Shown: one piece after another, positions 40,595 through 49,526 of the stretch
Layout: each line of letters begins with the position of its first letter
Numbering within the stretch: the first letter of the stretch is position 1
From: Adlercreutzia sp. ZJ176
GTDB lineage: Bacteria; Actinomycetota; Coriobacteriia; Coriobacteriales; Eggerthellaceae
Assembly: GCF_011038975.1 (NCBI RefSeq)
Contig: NZ_JAAKEC010000006.1
Span: forward strand, 62,001 to 126,000
Length of the DNA: 64,000 nucleotides
Direction of reading: 5' to 3'
The notes under the pieces: generated by a model
The model's database searches: none
What the model was told of the DNA's origin: nothing
The model's input: only the letters and a program-made list of their open reading frames with translations
Translations under genes and position numbers: made by a program

Positions 40595-42157
40595 ATGATT
40601 GAGAGCGATGTTTGGGTAGTATTCGCGATGCTCATCTACTTCGCGGTAGTGGTGTGCATCGGCTTCGTGTACGCGAAGCGCTCCAACTCCTCGAGCGAGG
40701 AGTACTTCTTGGGCGGCCGCGGCCTGGGGCCGTGGCTCACGGCGCTGTCGGCCGAGGCGTCGGACATGTCGGGCTGGCTGCTCATGGGCTTGCCGGGCGT
40801 GGCGTACTTCACGGGCGCGTCGGACGCCATGTGGACGGCCATCGGCCTGGCCATCGGCACGTACCTCAACTGGAAGTTCGTGGCGCGCCGCCTGCGCAAG
40901 TACTCGGAGAAGGCGAACAACTCCATCACGGTGCCCGACTTCTTCTCCAACCGCTTCCATGACGGCAAGCACGTCCTCATGACCATCGCCGCGCTGATCA
41001 TCATCTTGTTCTTCACCATCTACACGGCCTCGTGCTTCGTGACGGTGGGCAAGCTGTTCGCCACGCTGTTCGGCTGGGACTACGCCATCATGATGGTCAT
41101 CGGCGCCATCATCGTGTTCCTTTACACCTTCCTGGGCGGCTACCTCTCGGTGTGCACCACCGACCTCATCCAGGGCTCGCTCATGTTCTTCGCGCTGGCC
41201 ACCATCTTCGTCGGCAGCGTAACGGCGGCGGGCGGCGTGGACAACACGGTGGCCTTCCTGCAGTCGATCCCGGGTTTTCTGTCGGGGACGGAGATCGCGG
41301 TGCCGATCGTCGACGAGGCCGGCAAGCAGGTGGTCGAGAACGGCCAGCCGCTCTTCGCCGAGGCGGGCGCGTACGGCCTGGTCACCATCGTGAGCGGCCT
41401 GGCGTGGGGCCTCGGCTACTTCGGCATGCCCCAGGTGCTCATCCGCTTCATGTCCATCCGCCACTCGAGCGAGATCAAGAAGTCGCGCATCATCGCCATG
41501 ATCTGGCTCGTGGTCTCCTTGAGCTCCGCGGTGTGCATCGGGCTCATCGGCCGCGCGGTCATCCCCACCGAGTTCTTGACCCAGGCCTCCGCCGAGAGCG
41601 TGTTCATCGTGCTCTCGCGCATGCTTCTGCCCTCGTTCTTCTGCGGGCTGGTGGTCTCGGGCATCTTCGCGGCGGCCATGAGCTCGTCGTCGTCCTACCT
41701 GCTCATCTCGGGCTCGGCCGTGGCGAACAACATCTTCAAGGGCCTGCTCAAGCGCGACGCCACCGACTCCCAGGTCATGATCGCCGCGCGCGTCACGCTG
41801 ACGGCCATCCTGATCCTCGGCTGCTTCCTCGCGCTTGACCAGGACTCCTCGATCTTCAACATCGTGTCGTACGCGTGGGCGGGCTTCGGCGCGTCGTTCG
41901 GCCCGCTCATGCTGCTGTCGCTGTACTGGCGCCGCACCACCATGCAGGGCGCGGTGGCCGGCATGCTCACGGGCGCGTGCACCGTGGTGATCTGGAACAT
42001 GCTCATCAAGCCGCTCGGCGGCTGGTTCGGCGTGTACGAGCTCCTGCCCGGCTTCGTGCTCGCGTTCGTGGTGATCGTGGTGGTGTCGCTGCTCACGCCC
42101 GAGCCCAAGCAGGAGGTGCTCGACGACTTCGACACCTACATGGAGCTCGACGTCTAG
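40595..42157 (+). CDS. putP: Sodium/proline symporter family transporter
   Basis: A 520-residue sodium:solute symporter with about 13 membrane helices. PutP-type segments are SSEEYFLGGRGLGPWLTALS, AEASDMSGWLLMGLPGVAYF, TVPDFFSNRFHD and YTFLGGYLSVCTTDLIQGSL. Unusually hydrophilic inserts occur around residue 240 (GTEIAVPIVDEAGKQVVENG). GGGGAGAGAG and AAGGGAA precede the ATG at 40595. Proline is the likely substrate by family; other amino acids are possible. Confidence 0.88.
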   Translation: MIESDVWVVFAMLIYFAVVVCIGFVYAKRSNSSSEEYFLGGRGLGPWLTALSAEASDMSGWLLMGLPGVAYFTGASDAMWTAIGLAIGTYLNWKFVARRLRKYSEKANNSITVPDFFSNRFHDGKHVLMTIAALIIILFFTIYTASCFVTVGKLFATLFGWDYAIMMVIGAIIVFLYTFLGGYLSVCTTDLIQGSLMFFALATIFVGSVTAAGGVDNTVAFLQSIPGFLSGTEIAVPIVDEAGKQVVENGQPLFAEAGAYGLVTIVSGLAWGLGYFGMPQVLIRFMSIRHSSEIKKSRIIAMIWLVVSLSSAVCIGLIGRAVIPTEFLTQASAESVFIVLSRMLLPSFFCGLVVSGIFAAAMSSSSSYLLISGSAVANNIFKGLLKRDATDSQVMIAARVTLTAILILGCFLALDQDSSIFNIVSYAWAGFGASFGPLMLLSLYWRRTTMQGAVAGMLTGACTVVIWNMLIKPLGGWFGVYELLPGFVLAFVVIVVVSLLTPEPKQEVLDDFDTYMELDV

Positions 42158-42302
42158 CAGGCATTCGGCTTCGGTCGCCGGCGCGATCGGCGCATCGGGC
42201 GGCGCGTCGCATGAGCAGCGGGCGGCGCGCCGCGTAATGCGCCTCGCAGGCTGGGGCCTCGCGCCTGTGCGTCTTGCGAAGGTGCCGCATAACGTCTCAT
42301 GA

Positions 42303-42336
42303 AAAAGGGAACCCCGCGTTGGCGGGGTTCCCTTTT
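42303..42336. terminator. Bidirectional terminator, putP and NlpC/P60 gene
   Basis: AAAAGGGAACCCCGC (42303-42317) pairs with GCGGGGTTCCCTTTT (42322-42336) around GTTG. T runs are present on both strands, suiting the convergent genes. Confidence 0.93.
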
Positions 42337-42404
42337 GTCTCAGGATGAGCTTGGCTTTTGCGGCGTGTCGCGCGGGCGCGCCGCTTGCCAGATCGTCGAA
42401 CGCT

Positions 42405-43499
42405 CTAGTAGCGGACGAACACCATGCCGGCCTGCACGGGGCCGTAGATGACGCCGACGCCCTCGGTGGCGGCGTGGATCATCTGGTTGTTGCCCACGTA
42501 GATGCCGCAGTGGTCGGCGTTCACGGCCACGTCGCCCGGCTGCGGGTCGCTCACGCGCGGCCAGCCGAGGAAGGTGTAGGTGGTGCCCAGGCGGCTGTAG
42601 GCGCCGGTGAGGCAGTAGGACACGAAGCCCGAGCAGTCGAACTGGCCCGGTGCGCAGGCGCCCCACACGTACTGAGCGTTGCCCACGTAGCTCTGCGCGC
42701 GCCCGACGACCGAGCCTGCGTCGGCGGGGACGTAGGTGGGGGCGCTGCTGACGTTGCCGCCACCACCGGAGTTCCCGTTGTTCGAGGGTCGGCTCGCCTG
42801 CTCGATGGCCTGCTGGACGACGGATGCCGCCGCAGCCTCCTCGGCGCGGCGCTGCGCCTCGCGCTCCTGCTCGAGCAGCTCCGCGGCCTCGGCGCTCAGG
42901 TTGTCGTAGACGGCCTGCATCTCGGCGACGGTGGCCTCGGCCTGCTCCTTCACCTGGCGGGCCGTCTCGGCCTGCTCAGCGGCGATGCGCTCCTGCTCGG
43001 CGTAGGTGGCCTTCTGGGCCTCCACCTCGGCGCGCAGGTCCTTGGTCTGCTGGACCATGTTCGCGTCGTTCTCGTTCATGCTGTTGAGCAGGTCCCAGTT
43101 GTTGGTGAACGCCTGGAACGTGGTGGAGCCCAAGAGCAGGTCGATGAAGGACAGCGAGCCGGTGCGGTACATGCTACGCGCGCGTGTGCCGAGCTTGTCC
43201 TGGAGGTCGGCGATCTGCCCGTTGGCTTCGTCGATGCGCGCCTGCGCCTCGTCCATCTTCTCCTGCGCGGCCTCCTGCTCGGCCAGCGCGGTGAAGTAGT
43301 CGTTAGACGCGACGTCGAGCTGCGTCTGCATGGCGTTGAGCTTGTCGAGCGTGGCGGCGGCCTCAGCCTGCTTCTCGGCGGCCGTGGGCGCGGCGAGGGC
43401 GGTGAGGGGGTTGAGGGCCAAGGTGCAGGTCGCAGCTCCGAAGACCGCGGCGCTGCCGAGGAACGTGCGCCTGGTCACGGCGCTGAAATGCTCGCTCAT
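42405..43499 (-). CDS. Tat-exported NlpC/P60 peptidoglycan endopeptidase
   Basis: A 364-residue secreted hydrolase. The signal carries VTRRTFLGSAAVFG with an ALAA cleavage site. Residues about 35-225 form a long coiled coil of the CwlO/RipA type. A Gly/Ser/Asn linker follows, and the C-terminal NlpC/P60 domain has catalytic Cys in FDCSGFVSY, His in NADHCGIYVG and MIHAA. It should cleave stem peptides during growth or division. The frame runs further upstream, but the signal peptide places the start at the ATG 43499, with GGGAGG about 12 nt away. Confidence 0.9.
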   Translation of the reverse strand: MSEHFSAVTRRTFLGSAAVFGAATCTLALNPLTALAAPTAAEKQAEAAATLDKLNAMQTQLDVASNDYFTALAEQEAAQEKMDEAQARIDEANGQIADLQDKLGTRARSMYRTGSLSFIDLLLGSTTFQAFTNNWDLLNSMNENDANMVQQTKDLRAEVEAQKATYAEQERIAAEQAETARQVKEQAEATVAEMQAVYDNLSAEAAELLEQEREAQRRAEEAAAASVVQQAIEQASRPSNNGNSGGGGNVSSAPTYVPADAGSVVGRAQSYVGNAQYVWGACAPGQFDCSGFVSYCLTGAYSRLGTTYTFLGWPRVSDPQPGDVAVNADHCGIYVGNNQMIHAATEGVGVIYGPVQAGMVFVRY

Positions 43500-43734
43500 C
43501 AGTTTGTAAACCTCCCTAGATTGAGCACGTGGGACATCGTTTGTTGCAAACATGCTGGCTATCATAACACGAGAAGCCCGCGTGCAAACTTCCTTGAGAA
43601 AGCCTTCATAACTCGCTGCCGCTCGCCGCCTCGCTCGTTGCTTCGTGCTAGGTGCTTGATTAGGCTCGAACTTTTTTCGGGAATTACGCGCGCCATACAC
43701 TTATATGAGAGGGGAGCGCGCGGATGATTTTCGG

Positions 43735-43740
43735 TATAAT
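43735..43740 (+). promoter_or_regulatory. Upstream candidate promoter of tRNA-tuf cluster
   Basis: TATAATGCC without a clear -35, 84 bp before the strong promoter's -35. It may be a second promoter for the same transcript. Confidence 0.4.
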
Positions 43741-43823
43741 GCCTGATGCGAAGGGTGTTTCTCCGTGCTCCTCGCGCGATTTGCGGAGGAGATGTGTGGA
43801 TACGCCCGGAGGCGTGTAAGTGG

Positions 43824-43852
43824 TTGACAGGCGGTATCCGGTAGCGTATTAT
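43824..43852 (+). promoter_or_regulatory. Strong promoter of tRNA-tuf cluster
   Basis: TTGACA (43824-43829), a 17-bp spacer and TATTAT (43847-43852) give a near-consensus promoter. Predicted transcription starts about 75 nt before tRNA-Tyr. Confidence 0.8.
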
Positions 43853-43931
43853 TCATTCGCTCGCTTGTTCGGAGCACGTTTGGACGGGCGGGCGGCAGCT
43901 TGATAAATACACATGAATTAAGTGCCGAAAT

Positions 43932-44016
43932 GGGCGTGTGCCCGAGTGGTTAAAGGGGACGGGCTGTAAACCCGTTAGCTATGCTTACCTAGGTTCGAAT
44001 CCTAGCGCGCCCACCA
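43932..44016 (+). tRNA. tRNA-Tyr (GTA)
   Basis: An 85-nt tRNA including encoded CCA. Acceptor GGGCGTG pairs with CGCGCCC (one G-U). The anticodon is GTA in CTGTAAA. The long variable arm is typical of bacterial tRNA-Tyr, and the T arm is CTAGG-TTCGAAT-CCTAG. Confidence 0.97.
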
Positions 44017-44020
44017 TTTC

Positions 44021-44096
44021 GCCTGTGTAGCTCAGTCGGTAGAGCACTTCGTTGGTAACGAAGAGGTCACCGGTTCAAGTCCGGTCGCAGGCTCCA
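44021..44096 (+). tRNA. tRNA-Thr (GGT)
   Basis: A 76-nt tRNA including CCA, beginning 4 nt after tRNA-Tyr. The anticodon arm is CTTCG-TTGGTAA-CGAAG with anticodon GGT. Acceptor GCCTGTG pairs with CGCAGGC. Confidence 0.96.
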
Positions 44097-44101
44097 TTAA
44101 T

Positions 44102-44178
44102 GGCGGTGTAGCTCAGTTGGTCAGAGCACACGGTTCATACCCGTGGCGTCACTGGTTCAAATCCAGTCACCGCTACCA
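44102..44178 (+). tRNA. tRNA-Met (CAT), elongator-like
   Basis: A 77-nt tRNA including CCA. The anticodon loop is TTCATAC with CAT. Acceptor GGCGGTG pairs with CACCGCT, position 1:72 being G-U. It lacks the initiator features (C1 mismatch and three G-C pairs in the anticodon stem as in fMet), so elongator Met is favoured; a lysidine-modified tRNA-Ile2 cannot be fully excluded. Confidence 0.88.
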
Positions 44179-44189
44179 TGAGGAACTGT

Positions 44190-44220
44190 CGCGTCCGCGC
44201 CTCGCGGACGCGTTTATTTT
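44190..44220 (+). terminator. Terminator or attenuator between tRNA-Met and tuf
   Basis: CGCGTCCGCG (44190-44199) pairs with CGCGGACGCG (44203-44212), followed by TTTATTTTG. It may end the tRNA transcript or attenuate read-through into tuf. Confidence 0.8.
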
Positions 44221-44269
44221 GTTTGTTTCGCGTATGCGAAGAAATCTCTTTTAATAAGGAGGATGAAAC

Positions 44270-45466
<1,197 letters not shown>

Positions 45467-45487
45467 CTTATTTCTGCTTGATATGCA

Positions 45488-45524
45488 GGGCTTGCGCTTG
45501 CTCGCAGGCGCAAGCCCTCTTCTT
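45488..45524 (+). terminator. Intrinsic terminator after tuf
   Basis: GGGCTTGCGC (45488-45497) pairs with GCGCAAGCCC (45508-45517), followed by TCTTCTT. Confidence 0.82.
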
Positions 45525-45581
45525 CGGTATTCATGTGTATGCGCCTAAGCTTGCTCGAGTTTAACGGCAAAAGGAGAATTC

Positions 45582-45731
45582 ATGCGTACGTTGGTCACCC
45601 TGGCCTGCACCGAGTGCAAGCGCCGCAACTACACGACCAAGAAGAACAAGCAGAACAACCCTGACCGCATCGAGTTCAAGAAGTACTGCAAGTGGTGTGG
45701 GCATCACACCATGCACAAGGAAACTCGCTAG
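45582..45731 (+). CDS. rpmG: Ribosomal protein bL33 (50S L33)
   Basis: A 49-residue L33 starting [19 protein letters not shown] and ending HHTMHKETR. Two C-x2-C pairs (residues 9/12 and 36/39) make this the zinc-binding form. AAAGGAG precedes the ATG at 45582, and TAG is at 45729-45731. The order rpmG, tRNA-Trp, secE, nusG, rplK, rplA is common in Gram-positive bacteria. Confidence 0.95.
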   Translation: MRTLVTLACTECKRRNYTTKKNKQNNPDRIEFKKYCKWCGHHTMHKETR

Positions 45732-45758
45732 AGGTTTGGTGTTTTAGGAAACAGGCAT

Positions 45759-45835
45759 AGGCCAGTAGCTCCAATTGGTAGAGCGGCGGTCTCCAAAACC
45801 GCATGTTGGGGGTTCGAGTCCCTCCTGGCCTGCCA
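45759..45835 (+). tRNA. tRNA-Trp (CCA)
   Basis: A 77-nt tRNA including encoded CCA. Acceptor AGGCCAG pairs with CTGGCCT. The anticodon is CCA in the GTCTCCAAAAC arm, and the T loop is TTCGAGT. Confidence 0.97.
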
Positions 45836-45920
45836 GCTTGTTTGGTACGAGCAGCCCGACGGCTGCTTGTTTGGCGTTTAGACGATTATCATTTCACCAC
45901 TTTTTTTCAGAAGGATTCTC

Positions 45921-46334
45921 ATGGCGAAGAAGTCCAAGACACAGAGAGCGAAGGCATCCGCGGCTCGTCAGCAGCGCAAGGCTGCGCGTGAGCAGGAGGA
46001 GCTCAACCCGCGCGTCGAGGAAACTCCGGCGGTCGAGGAGGCTCCCAAGAAGTCGCTCTTCAAGAAGACGAGCGACGACGCGGCTGCGAAGAGCCCTGAG
46101 CCCAAGGCCTCTGCCAAGAAGGCTGAGGAGAAGAAGCCCAAGAAGAAGCGCTTCAAGTTCCTCCGCGAGGTCCGTTCCGAGATGAAGCGCGTCACCTGGC
46201 CGACCCGCACCGACGTCCTGCGTTGGTCGGGCGTTGTGGTCGTGGCCCTTCTGTTCTTCGGCGTGTTCGTCGCGTTGCTCGACAACGCCATCATCACGCC
46301 GCTTCTCGTCCTGATCTCTGGCATTGGAGCTTAA
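45921..46334 (+). CDS. secE: Protein translocase subunit SecE
   Basis: A 137-residue SecE with one C-terminal membrane helix (about residues 104-128). The conserved amphipathic segment [20 protein letters not shown] precedes it. The first ~75 residues are a Lys/Ala/Glu-rich extension beyond the minimal Gram-positive SecE of about 60 residues, as seen in other actinobacteria. AGAAGGA precedes the ATG at 45921. Confidence 0.95.
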   Translation: MAKKSKTQRAKASAARQQRKAAREQEELNPRVEETPAVEEAPKKSLFKKTSDDAAAKSPEPKASAKKAEEKKPKKKRFKFLREVRSEMKRVTWPTRTDVLRWSGVVVVALLFFGVFVALLDNAIITPLLVLISGIGA

Positions 46335-46338
46335 CGTT

Positions 46339-46869
46339 ATGGCTAAGAAGTGGTACGTCCTGCATACCTATTCCGGGTATGAGAACAAGGTTAAGACGAA
46401 CCTCGAGACCCGCATTGAAACCATGGGCCTCGAAAACAACGTGTTCGGCATCGAGATCCCGACCGAAGTGGTCACGGAGATCAAGGAAGGCGGCCGCCGC
46501 GTCGAGAGCGAGAAGAAGGTGTTCCCGGGCTACGTCCTGGTGCGCATGGAGCTCGACGACCGCAGCTGGGCTGCCGTCCGCAACACGCCGGGCGTCACGG
46601 GATTCGTGGGGAGTCAAGGCAACCCCTCGCCGCTGACGCGCGACGAGTACAACAAGATCATGAAGCGCACGAGCCACGAGGCTCCGAAGAAGACCTCGTC
46701 GAGCCTCGAGGTGGGGCAGCCTGTCAAGGTGGTCTCCGGCCCGCTCGCCGAGTTCGACGGCGTGATCTCCGAGGTATCCCCCGAAGCCGGCAAGGTTAAG
46801 GTTATGGTTTCGATCTTCGGCCGCGAAACCCCGGTTGAGCTTTCGTTCGACCAGGTGGCCAAGATCTAA
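46339..46869 (+). CDS. nusG: Transcription termination/antitermination factor NusG
   Basis: A 176-residue NusG. The NGN domain starts [19 protein letters not shown] and contains [12 protein letters not shown]. The C-terminal KOW domain contains [22 protein letters not shown] fifteen nt earlier is in frame, but the ATG at 46339 with GGAG nearby and the usual [11 protein letters not shown] start is preferred. It follows secE by 4 nt. Confidence 0.96.
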   Translation: MAKKWYVLHTYSGYENKVKTNLETRIETMGLENNVFGIEIPTEVVTEIKEGGRRVESEKKVFPGYVLVRMELDDRSWAAVRNTPGVTGFVGSQGNPSPLTRDEYNKIMKRTSHEAPKKTSSSLEVGQPVKVVSGPLAEFDGVISEVSPEAGKVKVMVSIFGRETPVELSFDQVAKI

Positions 46870-46980
46870 GTTTGAACACACTGAACGTCGCGTTCGTGCC
46901 CGCGTGGACCGGGGCTTCTCACGAGCGCGAGGTTTTTGTGATAGAGAGAGTATTCGACCACATCTGAAAGGTAGTGACAG
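46870..46980 (+). promoter_or_regulatory. Leader between nusG and rplK
   Basis: A 111-nt gap with small dyads, for example GAACG/CGTTC around TCG. In other bacteria L1 represses the L11-L1 operon by binding a leader in this position; I could not align a convincing L1 target here. Confidence 0.3.
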
Positions 46981-47481
46981 ATGGCTGAGAAGAAGCAGAC
47001 GGGCTTCGTCAAGTTGCAGATTCCCGCGGGTGCCGCGAACCCCGCACCGCCGGTCGGCCCGGCGCTCGGCGCCCAGGGCGTCAACATCATGCAGTTCTGC
47101 CAGGCGTTCAACGCCCAGACGCAGGACCAGTCCGGCACCATCATCCCCGTTGAGATCACGATCTACGAGGACAAGACCTTCACTTTCGTGTGCAAGACGC
47201 CCCCGGCGGCCGTGCTCATCAAGGAGAAGCTCGGCATCAAGAGCGGCGCGGGCATCCCGCAGCTGCAGACCGTCGGCACGCTGACCGAGGAGCAGCTCCG
47301 CGAGATCGCCGAGATCAAGATGCCCGACCTGAACGCCAACACCATCGAGGCCGCCATGGAGATCGTCGCCGGCACGGCCCGCTCCATGGGCGTGCGCATC
47401 GAGGGCCGCGAGATGAAGAAGAAGTACGTCCCGTCTCGCAAGGTCGCCGCGATGCTCCAGGGCAAGACGATCGAGGAGTAG
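46981..47481 (+). CDS. rplK: Ribosomal protein uL11 (50S L11), C-terminally extended
   Basis: A 166-residue L11 of the GTPase-associated centre. The N-domain ([20 protein letters not shown]) and the rRNA-binding C-domain up to [12 protein letters not shown] are typical of the usual ~141-residue protein. A further ~24 residues ([20 protein letters not shown] and a short tail) extend the C-terminus. GAAAGGTAG precedes the ATG at 46981. Confidence 0.96.
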   Translation: MAEKKQTGFVKLQIPAGAANPAPPVGPALGAQGVNIMQFCQAFNAQTQDQSGTIIPVEITIYEDKTFTFVCKTPPAAVLIKEKLGIKSGAGIPQLQTVGTLTEEQLREIAEIKMPDLNANTIEAAMEIVAGTARSMGVRIEGREMKKKYVPSRKVAAMLQGKTIEE

Positions 47482-47611
47482 CAGCCGCAGGCTCGCAGGC
47501 GGCACGTCCCCTGCGAGGCTTCAAGCGGCGCGCGAGCACGCGCTCGCATGACGCATCAGTTGTAAGTGGAAGAGCTAGAAGCGCTCGCCATTACCACGAA
47601 AGGATCAGAGC
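47482..47611 (+). promoter_or_regulatory. Hairpin-rich gap between rplK and rplA
   Basis: CTCGCAGG pairs with CCTGCGAG near 47490-47516, and GCGAGC with GCTCGC near 47532-47547. Most bacteria have only a short gap here. An L1-responsive or processing role is possible but not shown. Confidence 0.4.
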
Positions 47612-48322
47612 ATGACCAAGAAGTCCAAGAAGTACCTCGCTGCGATGGAGCAGATCCCCGAGCAGCCCGTTTCCCCGCTCGCTGCGATGAAGCTCGTCAA
47701 GGAGATCGCGACCGCGAACTTCGACGAGACCGTCGAGGGCCACTTCCGCCTCGGCATCGACACCCGCCAGGCTGACCAGCAGCTGCGCGGCACCGTGAGC
47801 CTCCCGAACGGCTCCGGCAAGACCGTGCGCGTCGCCGTGTTCGCCGAGGGCGAGGCTGCGCGCGTCGCCGAGGAGGCGGGCGCTGACATCGTCGGCACCG
47901 AGGAGCTCGTCGCCCAGGTGCAGGCCGGTGAGTTCAACTTCGACGCCGCCGTGGCCACGCCCGACCAGATGGGCAAGGTCGGCCGTCTCGGCAAGATCCT
48001 CGGCCCCCGCGGCCTCATGCCGAACCCCAAGCTCGGCACGGTGACCAACGACGTGGCCAAGGCCATCAAGGAGCTCAAGGGCGGCCGCGTGGAGTACCGC
48101 GCCGACCGCTACGGCATCGCGCACGTGACGCTCGGCAAGGTGAGCTTCACGGCCGAGCAGCTCGCCGAGAACTACGGCGCCGTGTTTGACGAGATCCTGC
48201 GCATGAAGCCGGCCGCCGCCAAGGGCCGCTACGTGAAGTCCGTCACGGTTGCCTCCACCATGAGCCCGGGCGTGCCCGTTGACTCCGCGGTGACCCGCAA
48301 CTACCTCGAGGCTGCCGAGTAG
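47612..48322 (+). CDS. rplA: Ribosomal protein uL1 (50S L1)
   Basis: A 236-residue L1 of the mobile ribosomal stalk and typical autogenous repressor. Blocks [20 protein letters not shown] and [18 protein letters not shown] are conserved. GAAAGGA precedes the ATG at 47612. A strong terminator follows. Confidence 0.97.
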   Translation: MTKKSKKYLAAMEQIPEQPVSPLAAMKLVKEIATANFDETVEGHFRLGIDTRQADQQLRGTVSLPNGSGKTVRVAVFAEGEAARVAEEAGADIVGTEELVAQVQAGEFNFDAAVATPDQMGKVGRLGKILGPRGLMPNPKLGTVTNDVAKAIKELKGGRVEYRADRYGIAHVTLGKVSFTAEQLAENYGAVFDEILRMKPAAAKGRYVKSVTVASTMSPGVPVDSAVTRNYLEAAE

Positions 48323-48343
48323 CACCTACTCTCTCATCATCCG

Positions 48344-48374
48344 AAGGCCGCTCCCCCGTGGGGCGGCTTTTTTT
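48344..48374 (+). terminator. Intrinsic terminator after rplA
   Basis: The stem GCCGCTCC/GGGGCGGC (48347-48354 with 48360-48367, one G-U), extended by A-T pairs, precedes seven T residues. Confidence 0.9.
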
Positions 48375-48438
48375 GTTGCTTTCGGGCGGGGCGCGGGGGC
48401 GGGACGGAGTTGGAGTGGCGAAGAGGTGAGGGCGGCGC

Positions 48439-48560
48439 GTGGGGGCGGGGGCCGGGCAGAGCTCAGTCGCTCAGACAGTCCTGCTCGCGCGAAGCGCCCA
48501 CAGGGCGCTTCGGCTCGTGCGGAACTCGCTTGATGAGCACCGCCCGGCCCCCGCCCCCAC
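48439..48560. repeat. 122-bp GC-rich inverted-repeat element (A)
   Basis: Nineteen-base perfect inverted ends (48439-48457, GTGGGGGCGGGGGCCGGGC, with its complement at 48542-48560) enclose a perfect 10-bp stem CGAAGCGCCC/GGGCGCTTCG with an ACA loop. Its interior, from AGCTCAGTCGCT (48460) to GAGCACCGCC, recurs with changes at 48572-48658, 112 bp downstream. Confidence 0.8.
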
Positions 48561-48703
48561 ATGGCAGGCGAAGCTCAGTCGCTTTGACGGCCCTGTTCGC
48601 GCGAAGCGCTCGGGGCATCTCGGCTCGTGCGGAACTCGCTTGGTGAGCACCGCCTGGCTCCCGTCCCCGCGCGCATGAGGGGGTGTTTTACCAGATGATC
48701 AGC

Positions 48704-48709
48704 TATAAT
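48704..48709 (+). promoter_or_regulatory. Candidate map promoter
   Basis: TATAATGG lies 35 bp before the map ATG; there is no recognisable -35. Confidence 0.5.
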
Positions 48710-48743
48710 GGGTCGACGTGAGAGTCGACGGGAAGGGTGCGGC

Positions 48744-49517
48744 ATGGGCGTTGTCATAAAGAGCGCGGCGGAGATCGAGGCGATGAAGGAGGCGGGCCGC
48801 GTGTCCGCTAAGGTGCTGCGCGAGGTGGGCAAGATGGTGCGCCCGGGCGTCACCACGCTCGAGCTCGACGAGTTCGCCGAGGCGCTCATCCGCCTCGAGG
48901 GCGGCATTCCCGCGTTCAAGGGCTACGGCGGCTTCCCCGGCTCCATCTGCGCGTCGGTGAACGAGCAGATCGTGCACGGCATCCCGTCGGCGAAGGTGGT
49001 GCTCAAGGAGGGCGACATCATCTCCATTGACACGGGCGCCGTGGTCGACGGCTGGGTGGGCGACAACGCCTGGACGTTCGCCGTGGGGAAGGTATCGCCC
49101 GAGAAGGCGCGTCTGCTCGAGGTGACGGAGAAGTGCATGTGGGCCGGCGTGGAGGCCGCGCGGCCGGGCAACCGTCTCGGCGACATCGGGCACGCGGTGC
49201 AGGCGGTGGCCGAGGCGGCGGGGTACGGCGTGGTGCGCGAGTACGTGGGGCACGGCGTCGGGCGCGTCATGCACGAGGAGCCCAACGTCCCCAACTACGG
49301 GTTCCGCCACACGGGCATGCGCCTTGCGCCCGGCATGGTGATCGCCATCGAGCCGATGATCAACATGGGAACGCACAAGACGCGCGCGATGTCCGACGGC
49401 TGGCTCGTGTGCACGCGCGACGGGAAGCCCTCGGCGCACTTCGAGAAGACGGTCGCCATCACCGAGGAGGGCCCCGTGGTGCTCACCGCCGAGGAAGGCC
49501 ACCGCCGCCCCGTGTGA
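48744..49517 (+). CDS. map: Methionine aminopeptidase, type I
   Basis: A 257-residue enzyme removing N-terminal methionine. Metal ligands are visible in order: Asp in SIDTGAVVDGW, Asp in VGDNAWTF, His in VGHGVGRVMHEEPN, Glu in IAIEPMINMG and Glu in a late VAITEEG block. In-frame codons upstream are closer to the promoter, but GGAAGGG before the ATG at 48744 supports this start. It is detached from the usual secY-adk-map-infA order. Confidence 0.95.
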   Translation: MGVVIKSAAEIEAMKEAGRVSAKVLREVGKMVRPGVTTLELDEFAEALIRLEGGIPAFKGYGGFPGSICASVNEQIVHGIPSAKVVLKEGDIISIDTGAVVDGWVGDNAWTFAVGKVSPEKARLLEVTEKCMWAGVEAARPGNRLGDIGHAVQAVAEAAGYGVVREYVGHGVGRVMHEEPNVPNYGFRHTGMRLAPGMVIAIEPMINMGTHKTRAMSDGWLVCTRDGKPSAHFEKTVAITEEGPVVLTAEEGHRRPV

Positions 49518-49526
49518 CGTCCTGTG

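Larger units (their letters stand above)
43500..43931. other. Divergent region between NlpC/P60 gene and tRNA-tuf cluster
   Basis: A 432-bp region. On the minus strand TATGAT near 43560-43570 may serve the NlpC/P60 gene. On +, TATAAT at 43735-43740 and a strong promoter at 43824-43852 precede the tRNAs. Small dyads (CTCCTC/GAGGAG, ACGCC/GGCGT) lie between the two promoters. No gene is recognised. Confidence 0.55.
48323..48743. other. Intergenic region with terminator, inverted-repeat element and map promoter
   Basis: A 421-bp gap. It holds the rplA terminator (48344-48374), the GC-rich element at 48439-48560, a second diverged copy of its interior at 48572-48658, and the map promoter at 48704. 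No gene is supported. Confidence 0.7.

Noticed and set aside
43932-44178. tRNA genes as integration sites for a mobile element
   Set aside because: No integrase gene and no duplicated tRNA 3' end is visible next to them.
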